Assembly (NCBI RefSeq): GCF_001881495.1
Contig: NZ_LUKY01000030.1
Span: 1-64,000, forward strand
Reading direction: 5' to 3'
DNA length: 64,000 nt
Source of the DNA: Candidatus Rickettsiella isopodorum
Lineage (GTDB): Bacteria; Pseudomonadota; Gammaproteobacteria; Diplorickettsiales; Diplorickettsiaceae
Shown: piece after piece, positions 54,216 through 63,894 of the stretch
Position numbering within the stretch: position 1 is the first letter of the stretch
Layout: each line of letters begins with the position of its first letter
The notes under the pieces: model-generated
Databases searched by the model: none
Told to the model about the DNA's origin: nothing
What the model saw: the letters and a program-made list of their open reading frames with translations, nothing else
Made by a program: the position numbers and the translations under genes

Positions 54216-55772
54216 TTACAAGATTTTACTCACTTGAGCGAGTTTAGGCCTAAGGTAAACTTTTCTTAGATTTTGGTTGTTTATAGGGGTGTCAGTAAAA
54301 GAATCTTTAAAAAATTTACAAGCTAATCGAGTAGAATAAATCCCTTGATAGTCAAAAAGTTTTTCATCAGAGAGAGTCATTGTTGATTTTGTTCGGCATT
54401 TTTGTGCTTTAATTGATGGAGAATCCTTAGAGGTAGCCATTTGATTAATCGTAGTTTCTAACTTTATCAGACTGGATTTAAGCGTAGTTATGCATTGCTC
54501 TAAAGCTTCTTTTTTTTCAGATAAATGCGTTTTTTTATAAAATTCTATAGATTTTTCGAGGAGTTGTGCCGCTTTCTTTAAAGAAGTAATTTTTTGGGCA
54601 TCAGAGTATTTTTTTTCTATATTATTTAAATCTTCTACTAGGAAAATAGCATAGTTATTATGAACAATAGCTTTACGTTCATTAAACGATTTTTTATTGT
54701 TTGATAGATGAACGAGATCAATCTCTATGCTAAGTTGTTTAAATTTATCGACTATTTTTTCACACTCTATGATCCATAAGGACCTTAATTGGCAAATAGG
54801 AGACATTTTTTTTAGTTTTTTAGTTTTTTGATAACTGAGTTCATCACTTGATGTAAGATTTGTGAATAGCGTTCGTTTTCTTTTTATAGGATGGGAAGGA
54901 GTAGAATTTTTAACTAAATTGGTTGTTTTGGGGGAGCTTTTAGTTTTAGATGGAAATAATAAGGAGGGGTTATTAATTATTTTCCATCGGGGTGATAATG
55001 CATCGGGTAGTTTTTTCAGATGAATGACCAATTTTTTTAGCGGAGGAGTTAATACGTTACACTGATTTTGGTTGGATCGTTCCTGAATGAACTGGATACG
55101 TTTATTTGTTTGATTGGCAAAGTTTAAGAGTTTCATCTTATGCTGAGCATGAATAGATTTTTTAGCGGCTTCTCTATAGAAGCTAGCAGATTTTTTAAAA
55201 TAATAAATGGACTTTTCAAAGCTTGACTTTTTTATTAAAAATTCTGCAAAATTATAACAATACTCTGCTTTCAGACTATTTTGACTAACTATCCAAAATT
55301 GCTGAAAGTTATCGATATGTTTTAATTGTTTAAGTGAGTTTTTATTTTTATCGTTTGATTCTAAGCTTATTTTTTTTATAACTAATTGATTAAAATCAAT
55401 TTCGATGGCTAGAATTTTTTTGTTTAATCCATTTAATTTTTCTTCTGTTTCTGGATCCAAATTTAAAGTGTAGACATCAGAATAGAGCATTGATGTCCAT
55501 GCTTCAAAATAAAGTTCATTAGTTAACTGAGTAGGATTTCCTTTTTTTTCAATAATAGACATGATTTCTCGGAATTTTTCCTTGCAAGAACTAAATTCTT
55601 TGGTATCTAGATTATTTTTAGACTGGAGATGAGCAGTCTGATAGTGTTTATTAGCAACTTCCATAAGAGTTATTAAGTAACGCTCTAATTCGTCTGGATT
55701 GCTGACTTGTTTCGCATCCAAAAAATTTTTTTTAGAGGTTAAAAGGGATAGATTATTTTTTATCTTTGGCAT
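54216..55772 (-). CDS. Hypothetical helical-repeat protein (518 aa)
   Basis: I do not recognise the family. The protein is Lys/Ser/Asn-rich and predicted mostly helical. Two regions resemble each other: about 170-240 (YCYNFAEFLIKKSSFEKSIY, then a basic helix) and about 370-450 (HNNYAIFLVEDLNNIEKKYS, then KSIEFYKKTHL). This suggests TPR- or 14-3-3-like helical units around a polar, low-complexity linker (about 265-320) with basic stretches. No signal peptide is seen. It sits with a smaller unknown gene among housekeeping genes. Host-interaction is possible but unproven. Confidence 0.75.
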   Translation of the reverse strand: MPKIKNNLSLLTSKKNFLDAKQVSNPDELERYLITLMEVANKHYQTAHLQSKNNLDTKEFSSCKEKFREIMSIIEKKGNPTQLTNELYFEAWTSMLYSDVYTLNLDPETEEKLNGLNKKILAIEIDFNQLVIKKISLESNDKNKNSLKQLKHIDNFQQFWIVSQNSLKAEYCYNFAEFLIKKSSFEKSIYYFKKSASFYREAAKKSIHAQHKMKLLNFANQTNKRIQFIQERSNQNQCNVLTPPLKKLVIHLKKLPDALSPRWKIINNPSLLFPSKTKSSPKTTNLVKNSTPSHPIKRKRTLFTNLTSSDELSYQKTKKLKKMSPICQLRSLWIIECEKIVDKFKQLSIEIDLVHLSNNKKSFNERKAIVHNNYAIFLVEDLNNIEKKYSDAQKITSLKKAAQLLEKSIEFYKKTHLSEKKEALEQCITTLKSSLIKLETTINQMATSKDSPSIKAQKCRTKSTMTLSDEKLFDYQGIYSTRLACKFFKDSFTDTPINNQNLRKVYLRPKLAQVSKIL

Positions 55773-55855
55773 GTTAGGTTAAGCTGCTTAAAAGTAAATG
55801 AGTTAGATTTTAGCGAGAGATATACTAGAAAATTTATAATTTTAAAAGCAAATTT

Positions 55856-56194
55856 TTAAGTGAGTTCTCGCATGATTAGTTTCGACTTGTTCCTTACAAT
55901 GAGTTTGTATAAAGCGCAATAAATCTTTAAAAGAGTTTCCGAATGAATGGTAGGTGCTTTATACTTTAGTAAACATTGAAAATGTTCTTGGAGTGTCGTA
56001 TTTAATAATTGGATTGAAATGGGTCCAATGGGTTTGATCGGTTGAAAAAAAGAACGACTTGAATTGGTATTGTCAGATAAAATTAAGTCTTGCTCAGGGA
56101 ATTGTTGTAAAAGATAGTTTTTAAGTTGTTCGATTTTATGTGTTAGGCCTAGATTATCCTTTTTAGCTAGTTTTAATTTTAGATTTGACTTCAT
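55856..56194 (-). CDS. Hypothetical protein (112 aa)
   Basis: Unrecognised. It has a basic N-terminus (KSNLKLKLAKKDN), a helix, a Ser/Asn-rich turn and a C-terminal helical part with LLKIYCALYKLIVRNKSKLI. Its ribosome binding site is weak. It lies 83 bases upstream of the 518-aa unknown gene on the same strand, so the two may be expressed together. Confidence 0.6.
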   Translation of the reverse strand: MKSNLKLKLAKKDNLGLTHKIEQLKNYLLQQFPEQDLILSDNTNSSRSFFQPIKPIGPISIQLLNTTLQEHFQCLLKYKAPTIHSETLLKIYCALYKLIVRNKSKLIMRELT

Positions 56195-56472
56195 AATAAG
56201 ATTCAGTTTTTTCTAGATTTATTAGTTTATTGTATGAATAGTAACCGAAGAAACTTAACTATTTATTAACTATTATTTAAAATATAGCATTCATTAAGGC
56301 ATTAATTTTTAAGAGTAAGGATTTTTTGGAAATGACTTAATCGTTTTTGCAAAATAAACAAGTTAAACGGGGATAGGGTCTTATATTGGGGCGAAAATCA
56401 CAAAAAGCGCATTCGCCTATTTGACTCAAATGAGTATATACTTTCATTTTTAATGAACGATTGAGTGAAGAG

Positions 56473-57111
56473 ATGATAGGTGGCTTTTCTTTAGGTCAAA
56501 AAATAATACTTTGGGTAATACCTTTATTATTTGCTATTACCGTCCATGAAACGGCACATGGTTGGGTTGCCTCAAAATGTGGGGATCCAACGGCTAAACT
56601 ATTAGGTCGCTTAACCTTGAATCCATTGAAGCATATTGACCCCATCGGGACCATTATTGTCCCAGCTATCCTTTTTTCCCTAGGGGGGTTTATATTTGGC
56701 TGGGCTAAGCCAGTACCCATTACTTGGCAAAATCTTAAAAATCCCAGACGTGATATGGCCTTAGTCGCTGCGGCAGGTCCTTTGGCTAATCTCATGATGG
56801 CTTTTTTGTGGGTGGGTATCGCCAAAATTGCGATGGGATTCGATAATGATCCGGTTATTTACATGGCTCAGATTGGCATATCAATTAACTTGGTATTAAT
56901 GTTGTTAAACCTTCTTCCGATCCCCCCCCTAGATGGTAGTCGCGTGGTGGCCAGTTTTTTGTCACCTGCAATGGCGTACCAGTTTAATAAATTAGAGGTA
57001 TATGGCTTTCTTATTTTAGTACTTTTATTGGCCAGCGGTATTCTGGGCAGAATCTTAGGCCCGCTATTACAAGGGTTATTATCGGTTTTTTTTAGATTTT
57101 TTGGATTATAA
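56473..57111 (+). CDS. Site-2-protease-like membrane metalloprotease (peptidase M50 family)
   Basis: Integral membrane zinc protease homologue, about 212 aa with five or six hydrophobic segments. The HETAHGW motif (first His about residue 25) gives the zinc His pair and catalytic Glu. NPLKHIDPIGT follows, and the second motif NLLPIPPLDGSRV (about 150) supplies the Asp ligand. It belongs to the short M50 group commonly found upstream of scpA; its substrate is unknown. ATG 56473 is chosen; an in-frame TTG at 56461 would add four residues. No strong ribosome binding site supports either. Confidence 0.92.
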   Translation: MIGGFSLGQKIILWVIPLLFAITVHETAHGWVASKCGDPTAKLLGRLTLNPLKHIDPIGTIIVPAILFSLGGFIFGWAKPVPITWQNLKNPRRDMALVAAAGPLANLMMAFLWVGIAKIAMGFDNDPVIYMAQIGISINLVLMLLNLLPIPPLDGSRVVASFLSPAMAYQFNKLEVYGFLILVLLLASGILGRILGPLLQGLLSVFFRFFGL

Positions 57112-57127
57112 CGATTACACTGGCGCT

Positions 57128-57967
57128 ATGAGTGAAAATAGACTAGCTACGACACTAATCGGCGATGCGCCTATTGCCACGATACGTGGTCAACCCTTGG
57201 TTCAGTTACCTTACGATCTGTATATTCCCCCTCAGGCTTTAGAAGTACTGTTAGAAGCTTTTACAGGCCCTTTAGATCTGTTGTTATATCTGATAAAAAA
57301 GCAAAATTTTGATATTTTAGATATTCCAGTTGCCGAAATAACCCGCCAATATATGCAATATATTGAGTTGATGCAGGTATTAGAAATTGAATTAGCTGCA
57401 GAATATCTGGTCATGGCAGCCATATTGACTGAAATTAAATCGCGCTTGCTTTTACCTAAGCCTGCTGAGACCCCAACGAATGATGAAGCGGATCCACGCG
57501 CTGAATTAATCCGCCGTTTACAAGAATATGAAAGGACTAAACAAGCGGCACAGGCCTTAGAGCAATTGCCCCGTCTAGGGCGGGATGTTTTTTTAGCAAT
57601 GGCTGAAGCAGGGCTTCCACCCGTCTCGGCAGAAAATCCCAGACAAGCTCCGCCCTTGGCTTTAGAGGGGTTAGTAGAGGCTTTTCAAGCGGTTTTAGCC
57701 AGAGCGGCTTTAAGGACGCATCATCCCATTGCCGAAGAGCCTTTGTCGATTAAGGAACGTATGTCGCAAATTTTGAAAAAAATAACGGCGCAATCCCCTC
57801 TAAAATTTACTGAGTTATTCAAATTTGATGAAGGGCGTATGGGCGTTGTAGTCACTTTTATGGCGTTATTAGAATTATGGCGCCAATCCTTAATTGAACT
57901 TTCACAAGCTACGTCTTTTGGAGAGATCGAAGTGCGAGGGATCGGATGTTTCAAAATAAAACAATAA
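57128..57967 (+). CDS. scpA: Segregation and condensation protein A (ScpA)
   Basis: Kleisin subunit of the SMC-ScpAB chromosome-condensation complex; about 279 aa. The N-terminal FTGPLDLLLYLIKKQNFDILDIPVAEIT (in two parts, about 47-75) and AAEYLVMAAILTEIKSRLLLP are the SMC-neck binding blocks. The C-terminal winged-helix part has VTFMALLELWRQSLIELSQ. ATG 57128 is preferred; a TTG at 57101 would overlap the M50 gene. scpB, its usual neighbour, does not follow; a dehydrogenase gene overlaps it by 22 bases instead. Confidence 0.94.
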   Translation: MSENRLATTLIGDAPIATIRGQPLVQLPYDLYIPPQALEVLLEAFTGPLDLLLYLIKKQNFDILDIPVAEITRQYMQYIELMQVLEIELAAEYLVMAAILTEIKSRLLLPKPAETPTNDEADPRAELIRRLQEYERTKQAAQALEQLPRLGRDVFLAMAEAGLPPVSAENPRQAPPLALEGLVEAFQAVLARAALRTHHPIAEEPLSIKERMSQILKKITAQSPLKFTELFKFDEGRMGVVVTFMALLELWRQSLIELSQATSFGEIEVRGIGCFKIKQ

Positions 57968-58695
57968 TAATAACCGGCGGATCATCAGGTATTGGCGCGG
58001 CAACCGTTGCTTTATTTAGCGCTGCTGGAGCAAAAGTTTATATACTCGATAAAAAAAAATGGATCGATGTCGCCCCTCAGTCGATTTATTATTTAGAGTG
58101 CGATGTTGCGAATGCAGATCAGGTTAAATCAGCGGTGGATAACATTCTTCAAAAAAACCCTAAAATTGATTATCTTTTTTGTAATGCAGGTATCCATTTA
58201 TTTGCTAATATCGAAGAAAGTTCTAATGAAGCGATACAAAAAGTCTTTGCAACCAATTTATTCGGCACGATTTATTGCTTGCAGCAAGTATTACCTCGCA
58301 TGAAACAACAAAGAGAGGGCGCAATCGTTTTAATGGCTTCGGACCAAGCTTTTATTGCTAAAGAACAATGCGCTATTTATGGTGCCAGTAAAGCGGCTAT
58401 TGCACAATTAGCTAAAAGTACGGCATTAGATTATGCCCAATATGGAATTCGAGTGAATTGTGTCTGTCCAGGTACTATTGATACACCGATGTATCAAGCT
58501 GTTTTAGAACAATTTCAGCAAAAAACGGGATTAACATTCGCTTCTATTCAAGAGCAGAGTGCTGAAAAATTACCTTTGAAACGAGTCGGGAAACCTGAAG
58601 AAGTCGCGCAGGTTGTTGGGTTTTTATGCAGTGATGCCGCTTCTTTTATGACAGGTGCATTAGTTAATGTGGATGGCGGTTATACCATACAATAA
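57946..58695 (+). CDS. Short-chain dehydrogenase/reductase (SDR) family protein
   Basis: Classical NAD(P)-dependent SDR; 249 aa. The cofactor motif is TGGSSGIGAAT (residues 10-20), NAG is at about 82 (FCNAGIH), the active site is S-(x)-Y-x3-K in YGASKAAIA (about 145), and the PG motif is NCVCPGTIDTPMY. The end GALVNVDGGYTIQ is typical. GAGGGATCGG precedes the ATG inside scpA. The substrate cannot be inferred. Confidence 0.93.
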   Translation: MFQNKTIIITGGSSGIGAATVALFSAAGAKVYILDKKKWIDVAPQSIYYLECDVANADQVKSAVDNILQKNPKIDYLFCNAGIHLFANIEESSNEAIQKVFATNLFGTIYCLQQVLPRMKQQREGAIVLMASDQAFIAKEQCAIYGASKAAIAQLAKSTALDYAQYGIRVNCVCPGTIDTPMYQAVLEQFQQKTGLTFASIQEQSAEKLPLKRVGKPEEVAQVVGFLCSDAASFMTGALVNVDGGYTIQ

Positions 58696-58698
58696 ATA

Positions 58699-59550
58699 TT
58701 ACTCTTCGCACTGGAATTTTGGACTATTAGCGATGGATACGACTACCGATTCGAGCAATCGGCCTAGATGATCGCTCGCTTTAGCAGCAAAATGGACGGT
58801 TCCTTCATGCGTAATGGGTTCATCACTAAGACCCGCTGCTAGATTGGTTACCACAGAAATGACAGCCACTTTTAAACCACAATGCCTAGCAACAATCACT
58901 TCAGGAACAGTAGACATTCCTACCACATCAGCGCCTAACTGTCGAAAGGCACGAATTTCTGCTGGGGTTTCAAAATTAGGTCCTAAAACACTCACATAAA
59001 CACCCTCGTTGAGAGGGATAGAGAGCTTTTTTGCGGTCTGCTGAATGAGGTGTCGGATACCTAAATCATAAGCATCATCCATGGGGAAGAAACGGGGACC
59101 AAATTCTTCATCATTGGGGCCTATGAGAGGATTCATCGGATGCAAATTAATATGATCCGAAATTAAAACCAATTGACCTGATTTTACATTTTTATTTAAC
59201 GATCCTACCGCATTAGTCATTATTAATGTATGGCAGCCCAAACATTTTAAGGTGCGGATAAATAGTTTGAAGTCTTTGCCTTGCATTCCTTCATAAGGAT
59301 GAACACGTCCTTGGCAGCAGACAATAGGTATTTTATTCAGGTAGCCGAGTATCATTTTTCCATGATGTCCTACGACACTACTCAGTGGGAAGCCAGTGAG
59401 TTCAGCATAGGGAATCGAGATACAGTCAGTCATTTTATCCGCAATATCGGCTAAACCCGAACCTAAAATAATCCCAATCTTAGGTTGGAAGTCCGGTCGA
59501 CGTTTTAAAATAGATTGAGCAAGCGGTTGTGGAGAAGCATGGGCTGTCAT
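58699..59550 (-). CDS. Purine-nucleoside phosphorylase (trimeric, PunA/XapA type)
   Basis: Phosphorolysis of guanosine/inosine-type nucleosides in purine salvage; 283 aa. GIILGSGLADIAD (about residue 27), VVGHHGKMILG, CQGRVHPYEGM, LIMTNAVGSLN, VLGPNFETPAEIRAFRQLGADVVGMSTVPE (in parts) and VISVVTNLAAGL are the ordered family blocks. The following GLSDEPITHEGT differs slightly from the usual sequence. AAAGGTGATC precedes the ATG. It converges on the SDR gene with only 3 bases between. Confidence 0.94.
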   Translation of the reverse strand: MTAHASPQPLAQSILKRRPDFQPKIGIILGSGLADIADKMTDCISIPYAELTGFPLSSVVGHHGKMILGYLNKIPIVCCQGRVHPYEGMQGKDFKLFIRTLKCLGCHTLIMTNAVGSLNKNVKSGQLVLISDHINLHPMNPLIGPNDEEFGPRFFPMDDAYDLGIRHLIQQTAKKLSIPLNEGVYVSVLGPNFETPAEIRAFRQLGADVVGMSTVPEVIVARHCGLKVAVISVVTNLAAGLSDEPITHEGTVHFAAKASDHLGRLLESVVVSIANSPKFQCEE

Positions 59551-59599
59551 AGATCACCTTTTTAATGAGATAAAATCACCTATGGGATTTTAATGAGGA

Positions 59600-59863
59600 T
59601 TACTCTGAAGGAGGTGTACTCGGTATTTCGTCAGATCCAAATAAAAATTTTTCCATTTCTTTTTTTAAAAATTCACGTGCTTGAGGTTCAAATGTACTTA
59701 AGCGATACTCATTGATGAGCATTGTTTGATGGTTTACCCATTGTTGCCAAGCAGGTTTGCTAATGGATTGATAGATACGCTGACCTAATTCTCCAGGATA
59801 AGGGAGATAATCAAGTCCTTCTGCCTGTGTGTGTAGTTTAATGCAATAAATAGTTCGGCTCAT
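59600..59863 (-). CDS. yggX: YggX-family Fe(2+)-trafficking/oxidative protection protein
   Basis: 87-aa protein implicated in iron handling and protection of Fe-S clusters; in enterobacteria it follows mutY as here. [24 protein letters not shown] has the conserved Cys at residue 7. [22 protein letters not shown] is the central block. ATG 59863 (AAAGAG upstream) is preferred over an in-frame extension to 59914, because the family begins MSRT. Confidence 0.94.
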   Translation of the reverse strand: MSRTIYCIKLHTQAEGLDYLPYPGELGQRIYQSISKPAWQQWVNHQTMLINEYRLSTFEPQAREFLKKEMEKFLFGSDEIPSTPPSE

Positions 59864-59941
59864 AAATAGACTCTTTGCACTTGAATTTTTTCTGTGTTGC
59901 CGTTTAGCTCGCAATCCTTTTCGCAGCAGCCAAAACTCTTT

Positions 59942-61003
59942 CTATGCGCATATTTGGCTTAATAATTTTTTGACGGGTGCGGCAAGGCCTCTTAATGCTA
60001 ATTGTTGCCTGTTATACCAGACTATTCGGTTAGATTCCATCAATGGCGGATGCCAGTGTTTAACCTGAATGAGAACGGGCCTAATTTCAAGTTGAAAATG
60101 ACTAAACGTATGCTTTAAAAAGGGGTATTTTTTGATAGGTTTTTCTATTTCACAATGATAATGTTTTTTGCAAAAATTTTTTACTTTTTCTGTAATAGAA
60201 CATTCTGGCAAGCTCCATAACCCACCCCAAATTCCGCTCGGTGGCCTTTTTTCTAGCAAAATTTCCTGATGCTCATTGACTAAGATTACCATCGTGATAG
60301 CGCGATAAGGGTTAGCTTTACGTGGTTTGGGTGACGGATAATTTGTCGTGCTCTTTTCAGTATAAGCTTTGCAATGGCTTTGCAAAGGACATTCCGTACA
60401 TTTGGGTTGTGTGCGTGTGCAAACCAGTGCACCTAGATCCATCATCGCTTGTGTGTAATGACGGATATGTTTGTTTTTTGGTGTATAAAGTTCAGCTAAA
60501 GCCCATAATTGTTTATTGACTTTGCTTAAACCAGACCAGCCTGAGAGGGTATGAAATCGGGTTAATACACGTTTCACATTACCATCAAGTATGGCGGCGG
60601 GTAGGTTAAAGGCTAAGGCCAGTATGGCTCCCGCGGTTGATCGGCCGATGCCTGGCAAATTTTGTAATAACAATAAATCTTGCGGAAATTTACCTGAATA
60701 TTCTTTTTCAATGATTTGCGCACAGCGATGTAAATTACGTGCTCGTGCATAATAACCTAAGCCTGACCAGAGCCGAATGACTTCATCGATATCGGCTTTA
60801 GCGAGTGAGGACAGTGTTGGAAAATGTTGTATAAAACGCTGAAAATAGGGAATCACTGTTACAACTTGTGTCTGTTGCAGCATGATTTCCGAAAGCCAAA
60901 TAGAATAAGGAGATTTTGTTTGTTGCCAGGGTAGATGTTTGCGACCCGATCGGCTAAACCAGGCTAACATTTTTTGTTGGAATTGTTTAGCGGTTAGTGT
61001 CAC
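59942..61003 (-). CDS. mutY: A/G-specific adenine DNA glycosylase MutY
   Basis: Removes adenine mispaired with 8-oxoguanine; 353 aa. RKHLPWQQ (about residue 20), SEIMLQQTQVVTVIPYF (about 33-49), and the helix-hairpin-helix LPGIGRSTAGAIL with the catalytic Asp in LDGNVKRVL (about 140) are present. The Fe-S loop C-x6-C-x2-C-x5-C is at CTRTQPKCTECPLQSHC, followed by the C-terminal Nudix-like domain. The start is GTG at 61003. It lies between asmA and yggX on the same strand. Confidence 0.96.
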   Translation of the reverse strand: MTLTAKQFQQKMLAWFSRSGRKHLPWQQTKSPYSIWLSEIMLQQTQVVTVIPYFQRFIQHFPTLSSLAKADIDEVIRLWSGLGYYARARNLHRCAQIIEKEYSGKFPQDLLLLQNLPGIGRSTAGAILALAFNLPAAILDGNVKRVLTRFHTLSGWSGLSKVNKQLWALAELYTPKNKHIRHYTQAMMDLGALVCTRTQPKCTECPLQSHCKAYTEKSTTNYPSPKPRKANPYRAITMVILVNEHQEILLEKRPPSGIWGGLWSLPECSITEKVKNFCKKHYHCEIEKPIKKYPFLKHTFSHFQLEIRPVLIQVKHWHPPLMESNRIVWYNRQQLALRGLAAPVKKLLSQICA

Positions 61004-61049
61004 GGGTAGTTTTTGTAAAAATGGGTTACTTGATGTTTTAATTGAGCAA

Positions 61050-62729
61050 TTAGTGAAATAGTTTGTTCAGATCTAATTTTTTTAATGCATCACCGAGTTT
61101 CCCTTTAAGTTTTTCTTTGATGATATCAATACTTAATTGATCCAGAATGGGGCTAATAGAAGGATGTTGTAAAGATCCTGAAATTCTAATAGGTATGGCA
61201 ATTCCTTCAGGACTCCCATCCGATAATATGGGTTGTGCTTGTAATTCATAATTAATTTGTTGTAACGGTAAATTTAAAACCCCTTTACCATTAACGCGTA
61301 AACGGCCACTACGGATGATTAAATCATTGTTATTGACGACACCCTGATTAATATTAAAACTACCGTTAAATTTATCAAACGGTGTATCCGAACCCGTGTT
61401 CTTAGGCGCGACTTCATGCTTAAGTAAGGCTTTGCCTAAAGCTATCCAATATGACAAATTAACCCCTTTTAAAGCACCTTGATCTAAGTTAAAGCGGCCT
61501 TGTCCATTCAAATTTCTTGTGAGCGCATCAGCGGTATCTCCTTGCGTTGATAGGTTCAGATTGAGTGTCGCTAAACCGGACAATTGTAGCCGACTTTGAT
61601 TAATCAGATCTTGAAATAGCAATGCGGTATTAATTTGATTAAATTGATTTTGAGCAGTGATAAAGGGTACTTTTGGATTAAGATTGATAGAGGCATTACC
61701 TTGATAATGACCTTGATAAAATTGGGCATTTATTGGATTAAGCGTCAGCAAATTATTTTTAAATTGAAAGCCAAGATGTATTTGCTGAAAAATTAATTGT
61801 CCGGTCTTAATTTGCGGGCTGTTTAAGTTGCCCGCAAAGCGAGGATTCTTTAAAAAATTTTGACCTGTGATGCGTCCTGTTAGTTTAATTTGATTAATGA
61901 TGGCGACCAGTTGATCCGCAATGATATCCTGTTTATTCAAATCAATATCGATGTGGCCTTTTAAAGACAGAGGAAGTTCGCCTTTAGGATAATTAGGACC
62001 TTTTAATAAAGTATTTAAATTAAAATGATTAAATTCTAGATGATTCTTGTCAGTACTGAGTAAAATATTCGATCGTAATTTAATAGCCGCATTAATCGTG
62101 GGTTCGTTAGAAATTAAGTTAAACTGAATATCAAAGGGTGAGCTTTTATTAATAGCAAGGTTAGCACTCTTAAATTGGAGATGCGTTATTTCAAAGCGTT
62201 TATTTTTTTGTTGATCAACATAAATAATATGTCCATCCCGAATGCCTAAACCAGTTACGATAAATCCTATGGGTTTTAAACGCTCTAAACGGTTATTTTC
62301 TGAATGACTAGAAGTTTTTTTAGAAGAGGTCAGTGGCCCTTCCCAGTTGACTCGACCTTTAGCATTTTTTAGCAAATAAAGTGTGAGACCATTCACTTGT
62401 AATTTACCAATTTCTAATTGTTTATGTAATAAAGGAAGTAAACGAACTTGAATATCCAGCTTTTTAATTTGTGCGAATGGATTCTTCCCAAAACCAGGAT
62501 TATTAGTCAGTTTAGCATTACTTAATTGTAATCCTAGCCATGGGAAAATAGACCATTGTATGTCTCCGCCTAATTGCAGCTGACGGCCAGTAAACTGGGT
62601 GACGGCTTGACTAATTTGTGGTTTAAGATCATTAGGGTTTACAAATACCACGAGACCTATCAATGAAACTAGGCCCAATAAAATAACAGCACCAATAAAC
62701 GTAAATAAAACACGAAGTAGCTTAGACAT
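61050..62729 (-). CDS. asmA: AsmA-family protein
   Basis: Inner-membrane-anchored periplasmic protein of the AsmA/YhjG group, thought to help lipid movement to the outer membrane; 559 aa. One N-terminal membrane helix (residues 5-28, LRVLFTFIGAVILLGLVSLI) is followed by the chorein-like start FTGRQLQLGGDIQWSIFPWLGLQLSNAKL (in parts). A long beta-rich domain ends with the AsmA C-terminal block (FDKFNGSFNINQGVVNNNDL, about 465). It is the first gene of asmA-mutY-yggX. Confidence 0.9.
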   Translation of the reverse strand: MSKLLRVLFTFIGAVILLGLVSLIGLVVFVNPNDLKPQISQAVTQFTGRQLQLGGDIQWSIFPWLGLQLSNAKLTNNPGFGKNPFAQIKKLDIQVRLLPLLHKQLEIGKLQVNGLTLYLLKNAKGRVNWEGPLTSSKKTSSHSENNRLERLKPIGFIVTGLGIRDGHIIYVDQQKNKRFEITHLQFKSANLAINKSSPFDIQFNLISNEPTINAAIKLRSNILLSTDKNHLEFNHFNLNTLLKGPNYPKGELPLSLKGHIDIDLNKQDIIADQLVAIINQIKLTGRITGQNFLKNPRFAGNLNSPQIKTGQLIFQQIHLGFQFKNNLLTLNPINAQFYQGHYQGNASINLNPKVPFITAQNQFNQINTALLFQDLINQSRLQLSGLATLNLNLSTQGDTADALTRNLNGQGRFNLDQGALKGVNLSYWIALGKALLKHEVAPKNTGSDTPFDKFNGSFNINQGVVNNNDLIIRSGRLRVNGKGVLNLPLQQINYELQAQPILSDGSPEGIAIPIRISGSLQHPSISPILDQLSIDIIKEKLKGKLGDALKKLDLNKLFH

Positions 62730-62961
62730 GGGGTTTTATTGCCTCATAGGAATTTTCTAATCGAACCACCGCCTTGATCAAACATGGCTAATTTGACGGA
62801 TTCTAAGTGATGACTCGGGATATAAACTGAAATTTTATACATAGCGCTTAATAATATTAGCTTATAATTTAGTAAAGGACATTAGTATATAGTATTCGGT
62901 ATAAAATTTGCGAGTGGGTTGTGAAGAAGTTTTCTCTTCATTATGAACTTTAGAGGTGTCT

Positions 62962-63879
62962 ATGTTAAATCGTGTTAAAAATTATATTTTCAGCCAATTA
63001 TGGGAGAGTTATAGTACGCATTTAACTGAGTTATCTACGATTCAAAGTTATATACAGAAGCATTTTCAGGAAGAATTAATCCGGGATCATTTTGCGCTGA
63101 TTGATTTACCGGGTCCATGTACTGGCATGGATACACTGTCTTGTTTGTTCTCATATCTTGGTTATCGCCCTCGTGGACAGGATTATTTGGCTGAAAAACA
63201 AAATAATTTTAGATGGCTATCGGAAGAAATAAGTCTCGAGACCTTAGCTACGGAGGCGTCACCGCAAATAGTAGTTGCCGATTTTCGTCGCGAAGCGTTA
63301 ACGCCCAATGTATTAAAAATCATTGATTATTATGTAGGATTTGCTAAACCTTTGGATACGGAGCAATTAAAATTTCTGCATTATCGGACTTTACAACAAG
63401 ATGAGCAGGCAGCGACTGAACTGTCGAAATTTATTTTGAATTATCTTCAATCGAGAGATTGGCCATTACCTACCGTGCAAGAATATGAAATAGTAAAAAA
63501 TCAAAATGAACTGTTAGCGTGGGTGTTAGTCATGGGTCGTCAAGTCAATCATTTCGCTTGGAGTATTCATTTGTCTAATAGTTTTAGTCAGCTAAAACTA
63601 TTTAATCAATTTTTGAGCGCTACTTTAAATATTTCGTTGAACCAAAAGGGTGGTTTGATAAAAGGCAATATTAATAAAGGTATCGAACAAAGTTCGACAC
63701 AACCGGCTATTAAATCCATAAAACTCACCGATGGCGTCATTGATTTATCGGATCGATTTATCGAGTTTGTATGGCGTTATCCCAAAAAAGCGGGAGTAAA
63801 AAGACGATGGCATGATTATTTTACTGGGTTTGTTGCAGATAATGCCGATCGTGTGGTTGAATCACTTTACTTAAAGTAA
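62962..63879 (+). CDS. DUF1338 family protein (HglS/2-oxoadipate dioxygenase-like)
   Basis: 305 aa from ATG 62962 (AGAGGT just upstream; GTG 62956 is an alternative). Family blocks are the N-terminal RDHFALIDLPG with a likely metal His (about residue 42), GRQVNHFAWSIH (about 192) and DRFIEFVWRYP (about 270) with the likely Glu ligand. Larger DUF1338 members such as HglS (YdcJ) convert 2-oxoadipate to 2-hydroxyglutarate with Fe(II); this is the shorter type (about 300 aa), whose substrate is not known. The next gene begins 15 bases later. Confidence 0.85.
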   Translation: MLNRVKNYIFSQLWESYSTHLTELSTIQSYIQKHFQEELIRDHFALIDLPGPCTGMDTLSCLFSYLGYRPRGQDYLAEKQNNFRWLSEEISLETLATEASPQIVVADFRREALTPNVLKIIDYYVGFAKPLDTEQLKFLHYRTLQQDEQAATELSKFILNYLQSRDWPLPTVQEYEIVKNQNELLAWVLVMGRQVNHFAWSIHLSNSFSQLKLFNQFLSATLNISLNQKGGLIKGNINKGIEQSSTQPAIKSIKLTDGVIDLSDRFIEFVWRYPKKAGVKRRWHDYFTGFVADNADRVVESLYLK

Positions 63880-63894
63880 TTTTTGGAAAACAAA

